Source: a virus. From it: DNA of 35,176 nt. Where the stretch lies: positions 1-35,176 of IMG/VR virus record IMGVR_UViG_3300032092_000121; one strand, 5' to 3'. This document shows positions 8,182 to 15,793 of this stretch, piece by piece. Position numbers and translations under genes: made by a program. Positions within the stretch are counted from its first letter, which is position 1. The number at the start of each line of letters is the position of its first letter. Below the pieces are notes generated by a model. It saw only the letters and a program-made list of their open reading frames with translations. It ran no database searches and was not told the DNA's origin.

Positions 8182-8342
8182 GTTATTTTGGCATCCCTAT
8201 TCGGAACGGTGTTTCCATTGGTCTTGGAAGCATTATTTCCTTTTTGTCTGGGTATGCCGATGCAACGGTGCAGGGCAATCTTTTAACTGAGATCGGTGAC
8301 AACCTCGTTCAAGAGGATGGCGGTCTAATTTTGTTGGAGTGA
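8178..8342 (+). CDS. Small protein, 54 aa, unknown
   Basis: ATG at 8178 overlaps the previous stop (ATGA). The sequence runs MSYFGIPIRNGVSIGLGSII, then contains ATVQGNLLTEIGDNLVQEDG. It is moderately hydrophobic but has no clear membrane segment. Short phage proteins with repeated G-N-L-L-x-E/Q-D-G motifs occur near fibre genes. The function is unknown. A longer reading frame from 8112 exists but only by reading through the upstream gene in another frame, so the overlap start is preferred. Confidence 0.65.
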   Translation: MSYFGIPIRNGVSIGLGSIISFLSGYADATVQGNLLTEIGDNLVQEDGGLILLE

Positions 8343-8345
8343 TAA

Positions 8346-8807
8346 ATGGCTGATACAAAAATCTCTGCTCTACCGAGCGCAACAGTCCCCCTAGCGGGTA
8401 CTGAGGTATTGCCAATTGTGCAAAGTGGCGCAACTACCAAGGTAAGCGCTAACGGCTTATTTAACAATCCAACAGTGACTAACTATGTTGAAGCGGTTGT
8501 TGCTATAGGCACAGTTACCAGCACATCTACCTTGGCATTAACCAATGGTACGGTACAAACTGCAACCCTGACAGCATCCACAGCTTGCACATTCACAATG
8601 CCTGCAAACGTGGCGGGCAAGTCTTTTGTGTTGCTACTTAAACAAGCGGCTTCTACGGGTAATGGCACAGCAACATTTACCTCGGTCAAATGGGGTACGG
8701 CTGGCGCTCCTACGATTACAGCAACTGCTGGGAAGATGGATATCTTGACCTTCATTGCTGACGGTACTAACTGGTACGGTTCAATTGCCCAAGGTTACAC
8801 ACCATAA
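8346..8807 (+). CDS. Probable fibre/virion surface protein, 153 aa
   Basis: The N-terminus (MADTKISALPSATVPLAGTE) is a common start of phage tail-fibre-like proteins and carries a short repeat-type region. Residues about 45-153 form a Thr/Ala-rich beta domain ending in ILTFIADGTNWYGSIAQGY. This ending resembles the end of the 204-residue protein at 15175 (MVSDGSNWVIMQAAG), so both probably carry the same beta domain. No enzymatic motif is seen. The stop shares a base with the next start (TAATG at 8807). Confidence 0.7.
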   Translation: MADTKISALPSATVPLAGTEVLPIVQSGATTKVSANGLFNNPTVTNYVEAVVAIGTVTSTSTLALTNGTVQTATLTASTACTFTMPANVAGKSFVLLLKQAASTGNGTATFTSVKWGTAGAPTITATAGKMDILTFIADGTNWYGSIAQGYTP

Positions 8808-9607
8808 TGTTTGCCGCTAAAAACTTCTTGTTAACTGGTATTGCGCCAACAATTGATATTAGTTATTTAGTTGTTGCTGGTGGCGGTGGAGGCGCAGAAG
8901 GCGGTGGTGGTGCTGGTGGTTTTTTAACAAGCACATTTTCTCTTAGCCCAAGCGTTTCTTACTCTGTTACCGTAGGTGGTGGTGGTGCAGGAAGCGGTGG
9001 CGGTACTGCCACAAACGGAAGTAATTCTGTTTTTTCCACTATTACTGCATTGGGCGGTGGTGGTGGTAATGGCGGTAATGGCGGTTCTGGTGGCGGTGGC
9101 TCTCGTGGCGGTGGCACTGTTGGTAATGGAACATCAGGCCAAGGAAATAATGGCGGGGCTGGTGCTGGTAATCCTTACCCATCAGGTGGTGGTGGCGGTG
9201 CGGGCGCAGTAGGTGGTAACGGGTCTGGCTCAGTTTCTGGCAATGGCGGCGCTGGCTCTGCGTCTTCCATAACGGGCAGTTCAATAACCTACGCTGGCGG
9301 TGGTGGCGGTGCGGGTTACAACCCACAAGGCAACACTACACCTGGCACTGGCGGTTCTGGTGGCGGTGGAAATGGCGTATCAACCGATACAAATGGTGGA
9401 AATGGAACTGTTAATTTGGGCGGTGGTGGTGGCGGTACAGCATCCGATTGGGCTGCGTCTGTCGGGGGCACTGGCGGTTCTGGTGTCGTTATTTTGTCAA
9501 TCCCAACATCCAAATACACAGGCACAACCACAGGAAGTCCAACAGTAACAACTAGTGGATCAAACACAATTTTGAAATTTACCAGTTCTGGTTCATATAC
9601 AGCGTAA
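8807..9607 (+). CDS. Glycine-rich protein, probable receptor-binding/adhesin component, 266 aa
   Basis: After a short N-terminal segment (about 20 residues) comes SYLVVAGGGGGAEGGGGAGG, and a glycine-rich region extends to about residue 225, built of short poly-Gly blocks separated by Ser, Asn, Thr and Ala. The last 40 residues are Thr/Ser-rich beta strands (TTSGSNTILKFTSSGSYTA). The opening S-Y-L-V-V-A-G-G-G-G pattern is the known glycine-rich domain of phage fibre and adhesin proteins; in T-even phages such regions fold as polyglycine type II helix bundles at the receptor-binding tip. That role here is inferred. The repetitive GGT/GGC codons create long false open frames on other strands. 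Confidence 0.8.
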   Translation: MFAAKNFLLTGIAPTIDISYLVVAGGGGGAEGGGGAGGFLTSTFSLSPSVSYSVTVGGGGAGSGGGTATNGSNSVFSTITALGGGGGNGGNGGSGGGGSRGGGTVGNGTSGQGNNGGAGAGNPYPSGGGGGAGAVGGNGSGSVSGNGGAGSASSITGSSITYAGGGGGAGYNPQGNTTPGTGGSGGGGNGVSTDTNGGNGTVNLGGGGGGTASDWAASVGGTGGSGVVILSIPTSKYTGTTTGSPTVTTSGSNTILKFTSSGSYTA

Positions 9608-9617
9608 GAAGAAACAA

Positions 9618-9959
9618 ATGCACTTCGCAAAAGTAGAAAACGGAACAGTCACTCAGGTCATAGTTGCCGAACAAGATGTCATTGACTCTGGCATCTTTGG
9701 AACTGGCTGGGTGCAAACCTCATACAACACGCATGGCGGTGTTCACGCCAATGGCGGTACACCTTTGCGTAAGAACTACGCTGGTATCGGCTACACCTAT
9801 GACTCAGGTCGTGATGCGTTCATACCACCACAACCATATCCATCATGGGCTATGAGCGAGGAGACTTGCCTATGGTCTGCACCAACTCCAATGCCTACTG
9901 ATAACAAGCGTTATCAATGGGATGAATCAACAACCTCTTGGATTGAAATTAGCGTTTAA
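9618..9959 (+). CDS. Fibre-associated phage protein, 113 aa
   Basis: Starts MHFAKVENGTVTQVIVAEQD and continues with IFGTGWVQTSYNTHGGVH, LRKNYAGIGYTYDSGRDAF and a Trp-rich end (SWAMSEETCLW, YQWDESTTSWIEI). This pattern is a well-known small protein in cyanophages and other aquatic phages. It is often placed next to fibre genes and sometimes annotated as a fibre-related or hypothetical protein. No function is proven. It follows the glycine-rich gene after ten bases and closes the first fibre cluster before the scaffold/coat block. Confidence 0.75.
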   Translation: MHFAKVENGTVTQVIVAEQDVIDSGIFGTGWVQTSYNTHGGVHANGGTPLRKNYAGIGYTYDSGRDAFIPPQPYPSWAMSEETCLWSAPTPMPTDNKRYQWDESTTSWIEISV

Positions 9960-9969
9960 CCAAGATATC

Positions 9970-9978
9970 TGATATATT
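9970..9978 (+). promoter_or_regulatory. Candidate extended -10 promoter before scaffold/coat genes
   Basis: TG-A-TATATT at 9970-9978 is an extended -10 element with five of six -10 matches. No convincing -35 hexamer is at the normal distance. It sits in the 70-base gap before the scaffold gene, a sensible place to raise expression of the capsid block. Confidence 0.3.
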
Positions 9979-9991
9979 TGTAAAAACCGTA

Positions 9992-10023
9992 TCGGTGAGG
10001 TTCACCGAGGAATCGAAGGATTC
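9992..10023 (+). promoter_or_regulatory. Two tandem hairpins in the scaffold mRNA leader
   Basis: TCGGTGA (9992-9998) pairs perfectly with TCACCGA (10002-10008) around a three-base loop. Directly after it GAATC (10010-10014) can pair with GATTC (10019-10023) around a four-base loop. The second hairpin covers the AAGGA ribosome site of the scaffold gene (ATG 10030), so it could limit translation. No T-run follows, so a terminator is unlikely. Confidence 0.45.
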
Positions 10024-10029
10024 ATTGAA

Positions 10030-10806
10030 ATGACTGAAGAAGTCCAACAAAACCTAGCGGAAGTTGACTCCGCGCCAGCTCCTACGGTGACGGCCACCCC
10101 AGAGACTGAAGTTCAAACGTCGGAAACGCCAGAAGTAGTATCAAAGACCTTCACACAAGAAGAGCTAGACGCTGCGATAGGCAAACGCCTCGCAAGAGAG
10201 CAACGTAAGTGGGAACGAGAGCAGACACAGCGTCAGTCTGAACAACAGACGTTGAGATCAGCGCCAATAGCATCCGTTGACCAGTTTGAGTCTACTGAAG
10301 CCTATGCAGACGCATTGGCACTTCAGAAAGCACAACAACTAGTCGCACAGCGTGATGCTGAAAAGCAAAGATCAGAAGTTCTTGAGAGTTATCACGACCG
10401 TGAAGAAGAAGCTAGGAGTAAATACGATGACTTTGAACAAGTCGCGTATAACCCAAAACTTTCAATCACCAACGTGATGGCTGAAACGATTCAATCTTCG
10501 GATGTTGGTCCTGAGTTAGCTTACTACCTCGGTTCTAACCCTAAAGAAGCAGATCGCATCTCACGCATGTCAGCGCTTGGTCAGGCAAAAGAAATTGGGA
10601 AGATTGAAGCTAAATTAGCATCTGATCCCCCAGTTAAGAGAACAACTTCAGCGCCAGCACCTATTTCGCCTGTCACTGCTCGATCTACTGGATCGCCTGC
10701 TTATGACACTACAGACCCAAGGTCTTCCAAGACCATGACGGATTCGCAGTGGATTGAAGCAGAGAGAGCAAGACAGCGTAAAAAGTGGGAAGCACAGAAC
10801 CGCTAA
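10030..10806 (+). CDS. Scaffolding protein
   Basis: 258 residues, directly upstream of the coat gene, which is the usual scaffold position. The first 45 residues are Pro/Thr/Glu-rich and disordered. Then a long charged helical region contains QEELDAAIGKRLAREQRKWE and many Gln/Glu/Arg residues. After a Pro/Ser-rich linker (about 200-235) there is a basic C-terminal helix (IEAERARQRKKWEAQNR). In P22 the C-terminal basic helix of scaffold binds coat protein; the same layout is visible here. Scaffold directs coat assembly into procapsids and leaves before DNA packaging. No protease gene is seen, consistent with P22-like scaffold exit without cleavage. Confidence 0.82.
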   Translation: MTEEVQQNLAEVDSAPAPTVTATPETEVQTSETPEVVSKTFTQEELDAAIGKRLAREQRKWEREQTQRQSEQQTLRSAPIASVDQFESTEAYADALALQKAQQLVAQRDAEKQRSEVLESYHDREEEARSKYDDFEQVAYNPKLSITNVMAETIQSSDVGPELAYYLGSNPKEADRISRMSALGQAKEIGKIEAKLASDPPVKRTTSAPAPISPVTARSTGSPAYDTTDPRSSKTMTDSQWIEAERARQRKKWEAQNR

Positions 10807-10829
10807 TCAATTTTTAAAGGATTTTTTCC

Positions 10830-12029
10830 ATGTCTAACAGTATCTTAACCATTGACATGATTACTAGAAAGGCTCTCGAAATCCTCGAGAACAACCTAGT
10901 ACTCACCCGTAACGTGAACCGCCAGTACGACGATAGCTTCGCTGTCGAAGGTGCAAAGATCGGTTCAACTCTCCGTATCCGTTTACCTGACCGCGCTCTG
11001 GTGACTGATGGCGCAGCGCTCCAAGTCCAAGATGACAACGAGCAATACACCACTTTGTCTGTAGCCAGCCAAAAGCATATCGGTGTCAACTTCACATCTG
11101 CTGAATTGACCATGCAATTGGATGACTTCGCAGAGCGTGTGTTGAAGCCCCGTATTAGCCAATTGGCATCTTCTATTGATGCTGACGTTGCTAATGCTTA
11201 CAAAACCATTGGTAACACCGTTGGCACACCAGGCACCACCCCTTCTACTTCTTTGGTCTTGTTGCAAGCCCAACAGAAACTGAACGAGAACGCCGCTGTG
11301 ATGTCACCACGTTACGCTACCGTAAACCCTGCCGCTAACGCTGGCTTGGTTGAAGGCATGAAAGGTTTGTTCAATCCTACAGACACTATCAGCAAGCAAT
11401 TCCGTAATGGCATGATGGGTACTGGCGTGTTGGGCTTTGATGAAGTCAACATGTCTCAGTCAATCAAGCAACACACTACTGGAACTCGCGCCGCTACGGG
11501 TAACACCACTGGCGCTGCTGTGACCACTGAAGGTTCTTCTACCCTGACATTGACTGTCGGTTCTGGTGAACTTTTGGCTGTTGGTGACGTGTTTACGATT
11601 GCTGATTGCTACGCTGTGAACCCACAGACCCGTGAATCCACAGGTTCGTTGTTCCAGTTCGTGGTTTTAGCTTCTTCAACAAGCACTACAACTGCTACCG
11701 TGACTGTGGCTCCTATGTACTCAGCATCAAGCGCTTTGGCAACCATGTTGACATTGCCTGCTACAAGCAAAGCAGTTGTGTTTGTTGGAACAGCTTCTAC
11801 TCAGTACCCACAGAACTTGGTCTACCACAAAGATGCGATCACTTTCGCTACTGCTGACTTGTTGCTCCCACAAGGTGTTGACATGGCTGCTCGTGCGGTT
11901 CATAACGGCATTTCCCTTCGTGTCGTTAGGCAATATGACATAAACAACGACAGAATGCCTTGCCGTATTGACGTACTGTATGGCTACAGCACCATCCGTC
12001 CACAAATGGCTTGCCGCATTTGGGGCTAA
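10830..12029 (+). CDS. Major capsid (coat) protein, P22 gp5-like
   Basis: 399 residues; the icosahedral shell subunit. The start (ATG 10830) has an AAAGGA ribosome site. The N-terminal helix and following strands (ITRKALEILENNLVLTRNVN, GAKIGSTLRIRLPDRA) fit the P22 coat family, an HK97-fold protein with an inserted domain. A Thr/Val-rich beta section around residues 220-320 could be the insertion. The C-terminus (DRMPCRIDVLYGYSTIRPQM) is the conserved family ending. The downstream UUCG hairpin at 12037-12050 may stabilise its mRNA end or reduce read-through. Confidence 0.92.
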   Translation: MSNSILTIDMITRKALEILENNLVLTRNVNRQYDDSFAVEGAKIGSTLRIRLPDRALVTDGAALQVQDDNEQYTTLSVASQKHIGVNFTSAELTMQLDDFAERVLKPRISQLASSIDADVANAYKTIGNTVGTPGTTPSTSLVLLQAQQKLNENAAVMSPRYATVNPAANAGLVEGMKGLFNPTDTISKQFRNGMMGTGVLGFDEVNMSQSIKQHTTGTRAATGNTTGAAVTTEGSSTLTLTVGSGELLAVGDVFTIADCYAVNPQTRESTGSLFQFVVLASSTSTTTATVTVAPMYSASSALATMLTLPATSKAVVFVGTASTQYPQNLVYHKDAITFATADLLLPQGVDMAARAVHNGISLRVVRQYDINNDRMPCRIDVLYGYSTIRPQMACRIWG

Positions 12030-12036
12030 ATTGAAT

Positions 12037-12050
12037 GCCCCTTCGGGGGC
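12037..12050 (+). terminator. UUCG-loop hairpin after the coat gene
   Basis: GCCCC (12037-12041), TTCG loop, GGGGC (12046-12050): a perfect five-pair stem with a very stable tetraloop eight bases after the coat stop. No T-run follows at once (a CTTTTT run comes later at about 12064), so it is probably a weak attenuator or an RNA 3' end protector. Confidence 0.55.
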
Positions 12051-12083
12051 TTCATTCCGTAACTCTTTTTAAGGAAATTTATC

Positions 12084-12506
12084 ATGGCTCTCCCTAATTC
12101 TGGTGGTGGATATCAATTCACCGATGGCAATACCAATGAAATCGTTATGGGCGTTCAAGCAGCGCCACAAACGGCTACTGCTACGGCTACCCTGACCGTT
12201 GCACAAACCACTGGTGGCATTTTGGTGGGCAATCCGTCTACCACAGCGGCAACTTACACGCTCCCAACTGCTACTGCAATTGATGCGGTGTTTACCAACG
12301 CAAAAGTCAACAGCACGTTTGAGCTGACAGTTATCAACTTAGGTACTTCAACTGGGTTGATCACAATGGCTGTAGGCACTGGTATTACTGCGGTTGGCAA
12401 CTTGGTTGTTGCTATTACGGGCAGTGCGGCTGGTGTTGGTGGCGCGGCGCAGTTCTTGTTCCGCAAAACTGGTGACGCTGCTTACTCTATGTATCGCGTA
12501 GCCTAA
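12084..12506 (+). CDS. Probable capsid decoration or head-fibre protein, 140 aa
   Basis: ATG 12084 with an AAGGAAAT ribosome site. The protein is Thr/Ala/Val-rich with a predicted all-beta character: ATATLTVAQTTGGILVGNPS, VNSTFELTVINLGTSTG, ITGSAAGVGGAAQFLFRKTG, ending YSMYRVA. It has no membrane segment or catalytic motif. Its place directly after the coat gene, bounded by two stable hairpins, is typical of a decoration protein made in large amounts. Function inferred from position and composition. Confidence 0.65.
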   Translation: MALPNSGGGYQFTDGNTNEIVMGVQAAPQTATATATLTVAQTTGGILVGNPSTTAATYTLPTATAIDAVFTNAKVNSTFELTVINLGTSTGLITMAVGTGITAVGNLVVAITGSAAGVGGAAQFLFRKTGDAAYSMYRVA

Positions 12507-12510
12507 ATTT

Positions 12511-12536
12511 AAATAGGGGCTTCGGCTCCTATTTTT
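12511..12536 (+). terminator. Strong rho-independent-type terminator
   Basis: AAATAGGGGC (12511-12520) pairs with GCTCCTATTT (12525-12534) over ten pairs with one G-T wobble and a TTCG loop, and the T-run continues to 12536. This is the best intrinsic terminator in the window; it probably separates highly expressed coat/decoration transcripts from the neck genes, with partial read-through. Confidence 0.75.
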
Positions 12537-12551
12537 AACAGGAAAAACATT

Positions 12552-12770
12552 ATGCCAAATACAAAAGCTGTAGGCGTTGCGTTTGAAGACGCACAACTTG
12601 ATGGTGCAATTATGGGCAAAACTGGTGGAACTGCGGGGTTCTATGGAACTACCCCAATTACACAAGCGGCGGCCATTACTGCGGTTAGCAACACTGCTAC
12701 GGGAACTGAGTTGGCAACCGCCATCAATGCTCTTCGTACAGCGTTGAAAAACATCGGCATCACTGCCTAA
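12552..12770 (+). CDS. Small virion protein sharing a module with the 214-aa protein, 72 aa
   Basis: ATG 12552 after an AGGAAAAA ribosome site. The first half (TKAVGVAFEDAQLDG, then FYGTTPIT) aligns with the N-terminus of the jelly-roll protein at 4311: both have M-x-[DN]-TK-x-[VI]-GVA-[FY]-x-D-x-x-LDG and later Y/F-G-TTPIT. The second half is a short helical Ala-rich segment (ATAINALRTALKNIG). This looks like the docking module with a minimal tail. It lies between two terminator-like hairpins, just after the decoration gene. Confidence 0.7.
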   Translation: MPNTKAVGVAFEDAQLDGAIMGKTGGTAGFYGTTPITQAAAITAVSNTATGTELATAINALRTALKNIGITA

Positions 12771-12774
12771 ACCA

Positions 12775-12799
12775 AAGGGGGCTAATCACCCCCTTCTTT
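12775..12799 (+). terminator. Terminator-like hairpin
   Basis: AAGGGGG (12775-12781), a seven-base loop, then CCCCCTT (12789-12795), followed by CTTT. It starts five bases after the stop of the 72-residue gene. Third stable hairpin within 760 bases after the coat gene. Confidence 0.6.
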
Positions 12800-12804
12800 A
12801 AATT

Positions 12805-13008
12805 ATGGCTATTATTTACATGTCTCACCCAGTTCACGGTGCAAAAGTTGCCACTATGGAACTTGAGGCTGTATACGATGAAACAAATGGATGGACAAGG
12901 TATACTTTGGATACACCTAAAGAAGAGGTGGCTCCTGTTGTAAATACATTGGAAGTTAAGCGTAGGCGTGGCCGCCCTGCTGTAGAGGTGGCTGAACAAG
13001 GAGCGTAA
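12805..13008 (+). CDS. Small protein with an AT-hook-like motif, 67 aa
   Basis: The N-terminal two thirds (IYMSHPVHGAKVATMELEAV, YDETNGWTRY) form a pattern I know from many phage head/neck regions; its role is unknown. The C-terminal KRRRGRPAV (residues 52-60) contains the R-G-R-P core of an AT-hook, which in other proteins inserts into the minor groove of AT-rich DNA. The ATG at 12805 has no good ribosome site. The gene sits two bases before the gp4-like gene. A role in contacting packaged DNA at the neck is a guess from the motif and position. Confidence 0.7.
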   Translation: MAIIYMSHPVHGAKVATMELEAVYDETNGWTRYTLDTPKEEVAPVVNTLEVKRRRGRPAVEVAEQGA

Positions 13009-13010
13009 GA

Positions 13011-13727
13011 ATGGCTACATACACGGCTGGCGATCAGATCAATAGAGCATTGCGATTGCTTGGCGTATTAGCTGAAGGCGAGACTCCCTCCGCATCAGTT
13101 TCACAAGATTCGCTCATGGCGCTAAACCAAATGATTGACTCTTGGAATACAGAGCGATTGGCAGTTTTTAGCACCCAAGATCAAGTGTTTACTTGGCCTG
13201 CTGGATTTATTAACCGCACTCTTGGCCCTAGTGGTGACTTTATTGGCAATCGTCCTATTTTGTTGGATGATGCTACTTACTACCGAGATGCAGGCACAAA
13301 TGTGTCGTTCGGTATAAAAATGATCAATCAACAGCAGTATGACGGTATTGCTGTTAAGACGGTAACTTCAACGTATCCACAGGTCATTTTTGTCAATATG
13401 ACATATCCTAATATTGATATGTATATCTATCCCAAGCCTACACGAGACTTGGAATGGCACTTTATTAGCGTGGAAGAACTGACTCAGCCTGCGACATTGG
13501 TGACCGATATTCTGTTCCCACCAGGCTATCTCCGCGCTTTCACTTACAACTTGGCAATGGAAATTGCGCCTGAGTTTGGCGTTGAACCAAGCCCACAAGT
13601 GCAACGCATTGCAATGACATCTAAGCGCAATCTGAAACGCATCAACAATCCTGATGACGTGATGTCTATGCCTTACGCAATCGTGGCTACACGCCAACGC
13701 TTTAATATCTACGCGGGGAATTATTAA
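13011..13727 (+). CDS. P22 gp4-like tail accessory (neck) protein
   Basis: 238 residues. The N-terminus (GDQINRALRLLGVLAEGETP, then MALNQMIDSWNTERLAV) is the typical start of the P22 gp4 family, which binds under the portal after packaging and closes the DNA channel. The C-terminal half (PPGYLRAFTYNLAMEIAPEF) also fits. P22 gp4 has been reported to have peptidoglycan hydrolase activity; I see no basis to claim it here. The stop shares a base with the gp10-like start (TAATG at 13727), matching the P22 order gp4-gp10. Confidence 0.85.
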   Translation: MATYTAGDQINRALRLLGVLAEGETPSASVSQDSLMALNQMIDSWNTERLAVFSTQDQVFTWPAGFINRTLGPSGDFIGNRPILLDDATYYRDAGTNVSFGIKMINQQQYDGIAVKTVTSTYPQVIFVNMTYPNIDMYIYPKPTRDLEWHFISVEELTQPATLVTDILFPPGYLRAFTYNLAMEIAPEFGVEPSPQVQRIAMTSKRNLKRINNPDDVMSMPYAIVATRQRFNIYAGNY

Positions 13728-15175
13728 TGCAAACACCGATTCTGGGTGCGTCTTATGTCGCTCGCAGTATCAACGCTGCAGACAATCGACTTGTTAACCT
13801 TTTTGCAGAAATTGTTCCCGATGGTGGCAAGACGGTGGCGTTCTTTAACCGCGCACCAGGTCTAAAGTTTCAGCAAACCATAGGCACTGGTCCTATCCGA
13901 GCGCTATGGGCGCACCAGACCAACGGTAGCGACTTCTACGTTGTCAGTGGTACTGGGTTCTACAAAGTCACTGGATTGACCGCTACACCCACTTTACTGG
14001 GTACTGTGACTGGGACTGGCCCAGTATCAATTGCCGACAATGGCACACAAATCTTTTTGGCTTGTAACCCTGATGGGTTTATCTATAACGAAGTCACCAA
14101 TGTATTTGCCCAAATTACCGATCCAGACTTTACGGGTGCGGTAACCGTGGCATACCTAGATGGGTACTTTGTCTACAATGAACCAGACTCTCAAAAGGTG
14201 TGGGTAACTCAATTGCTTGATGGCACTTCGGTTGACCCCCTTGACTTTGCGTCTGCCGAAGGCTCACCCGATGGATTAGTTGCCATCAATGTTGATCACC
14301 GTGAAGCGTGGTTGTTTGGCACTGACTCGGTTGAGGTTTGGTATGACGCTGGGTTGGCTGACTTCCCTTTAACGCGCATTCAAGGCGCTTTTAATGAAAT
14401 TGGATGCGTAGCGGCGTTCTCTGTTGCAAAGCTCGACAATGGCCTATTCTGGCTCGGTACAGACGCTCGAGGACAGGGAATTGTTTATCGCAACAATGGC
14501 TACGCTGGCATTAGAGTTTCTACCCATGCTGTTGAATATGCCATTGCTCAATACGGCAACATTTCTGACGCGGTGGCTTACACCTATCAGCAAGAAGGTC
14601 ATTCTTTCTATGTGCTGACATTCCCCACAGGCGATGCCACTTGGGTCTACGACGTGTCTACCCAAGCGTGGCATGAACGCGCTGGTTGGAACACTACCCT
14701 TGGTGAATTTACGCGCCACCGTAGCAACTGCCAATGTAACTTTGGTGGCAATACGGTAGTCGGTGACTATGAAAACGGCAACATCTATACCCTTGACCTA
14801 AATGTTTACGCTGACAATGGCGGTATTCAGAAGTGGTTGCGGTCATGGAGAGCGTTGCCAACTGGGACAAATACCCTTAGACGGACAGCACAACACAGCC
14901 TTCAGCTTGATTGTGAGTCAGGCACTGGTCTAAATACAGGGCAAGGTAGCGATCCTGAACTTATGTTGCGTTGGTCTGACGATGGTGGTCACACATGGTC
15001 AAATGAGCATTTGAGCAAGATGGGCAAGATCGGTCAGTATTACAGGCGCGTCTTTTGGCGTAGGCTTGGCATGACTCTCAAGTTGCGTGATCGCGTATAT
15101 GAGGTATCACAAACTGACCCAGTTAAAGCAGTTATTGTGGGTGCTGAACTATTGATTAGCCCCACCAACGCATAA
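13727..15175 (+). CDS. P22 gp10-like packaged-DNA stabilisation protein (tail hub)
   Basis: 482 residues, near the P22 gp10 length. It starts MQTPILGASYVARSINAADN, then RLVNLFAEIVPDGGK and FFNRAPGLKF, a strong family signature. The middle shows repeated beta-propeller-like segments (FYVVSGTGFYKVTG, QIFLACNPDGFIYN, WLFGTDSVEVWYD, HSFYVLTFPTGDATWVYD). The C-terminus (GQYYRRVFWRRLGM) is also typical. The protein forms the hub below gp4 and carries the tailspike/needle attachment in P22. Its stop overlaps the next start (TAATG). Confidence 0.87.
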   Translation: MQTPILGASYVARSINAADNRLVNLFAEIVPDGGKTVAFFNRAPGLKFQQTIGTGPIRALWAHQTNGSDFYVVSGTGFYKVTGLTATPTLLGTVTGTGPVSIADNGTQIFLACNPDGFIYNEVTNVFAQITDPDFTGAVTVAYLDGYFVYNEPDSQKVWVTQLLDGTSVDPLDFASAEGSPDGLVAINVDHREAWLFGTDSVEVWYDAGLADFPLTRIQGAFNEIGCVAAFSVAKLDNGLFWLGTDARGQGIVYRNNGYAGIRVSTHAVEYAIAQYGNISDAVAYTYQQEGHSFYVLTFPTGDATWVYDVSTQAWHERAGWNTTLGEFTRHRSNCQCNFGGNTVVGDYENGNIYTLDLNVYADNGGIQKWLRSWRALPTGTNTLRRTAQHSLQLDCESGTGLNTGQGSDPELMLRWSDDGGHTWSNEHLSKMGKIGQYYRRVFWRRLGMTLKLRDRVYEVSQTDPVKAVIVGAELLISPTNA

Positions 15176-15789
15176 TGGCTACAACCAACATCACCCAGAT
15201 CACGGCTCCCCGTGTTAATCTAATTGATCCAAAGTCAGGGTTGATGTCGCGGGAATGGTATCGGTTCTTTTACAACATTTACACGGTTACAGGTGGTGGT
15301 GATGGCATAACACCCGTTGTAAATGGTGGCACAGGCATATCGTCTTATTTGGTAGGCGATATCTTGTACGCAAATACCACAACGAGTTTGGCAAAACTCC
15401 ACCCTGGTACGGCTGGGCAAGTGCTTACCACCAATGGTCCTAATCTTGCGCCATCATGGAGTTCCGCAATTACTTCAGCCCCAGTCACAAAGACTGCAAA
15501 TTTCACTTTAGGGGTTTCTGAGTCTTGGGTAATCAACAACAAGTCAGGCTCAACTTGCACAGTCACCTTGCCAACGCCATCTGCTTACACTGGTAGACAA
15601 GTCACTTTTAAAAATATGCAACCACAGTTCTTGGTATCGGCATCAAGCAATGTTGTGCCAATTGACAGCACTTCGGCTGGAACGGCAATTCTTTTGGATG
15701 TTATTGGGAACTGGGCAACAATGGTGTCTGATGGTTCAAATTGGGTCATCATGCAAGCGGCTGGAAATAACAATCTGCTTTTGGAGTAA
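15175..15789 (+). CDS. Probable tail fibre/neck surface protein, 204 aa
   Basis: Residues about 10-35 hold INLIDPKSG-type and SREWYRFFYNIY motifs common at the start of phage tail-hub adaptor proteins. Then come VVNGGTGISSYLVGDILYAN and LHPGTAGQVLTTNGP, sequences seen in many phage fibres. The C-terminal 100 residues are a beta domain ending in MVSDGSNWVIMQAAG, similar in pattern to the end of the 153-residue protein at 8346. No catalytic motif. The start overlaps the gp10-like stop by one base. Attachment to the hub is inferred from gene order. Confidence 0.75.
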   Translation: MATTNITQITAPRVNLIDPKSGLMSREWYRFFYNIYTVTGGGDGITPVVNGGTGISSYLVGDILYANTTTSLAKLHPGTAGQVLTTNGPNLAPSWSSAITSAPVTKTANFTLGVSESWVINNKSGSTCTVTLPTPSAYTGRQVTFKNMQPQFLVSASSNVVPIDSTSAGTAILLDVIGNWATMVSDGSNWVIMQAAGNNNLLLE

Positions 15790-15793
15790 TTTA

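Noticed and set aside
8976-9548. Several open frames on both strands inside the glycine-rich gene
   Set aside because: They are by-products of GGT/GGC-rich codons, which rarely give stops in other frames; their products are low-complexity (Val/Ala- or His/Arg-rich) and have no ribosome sites.
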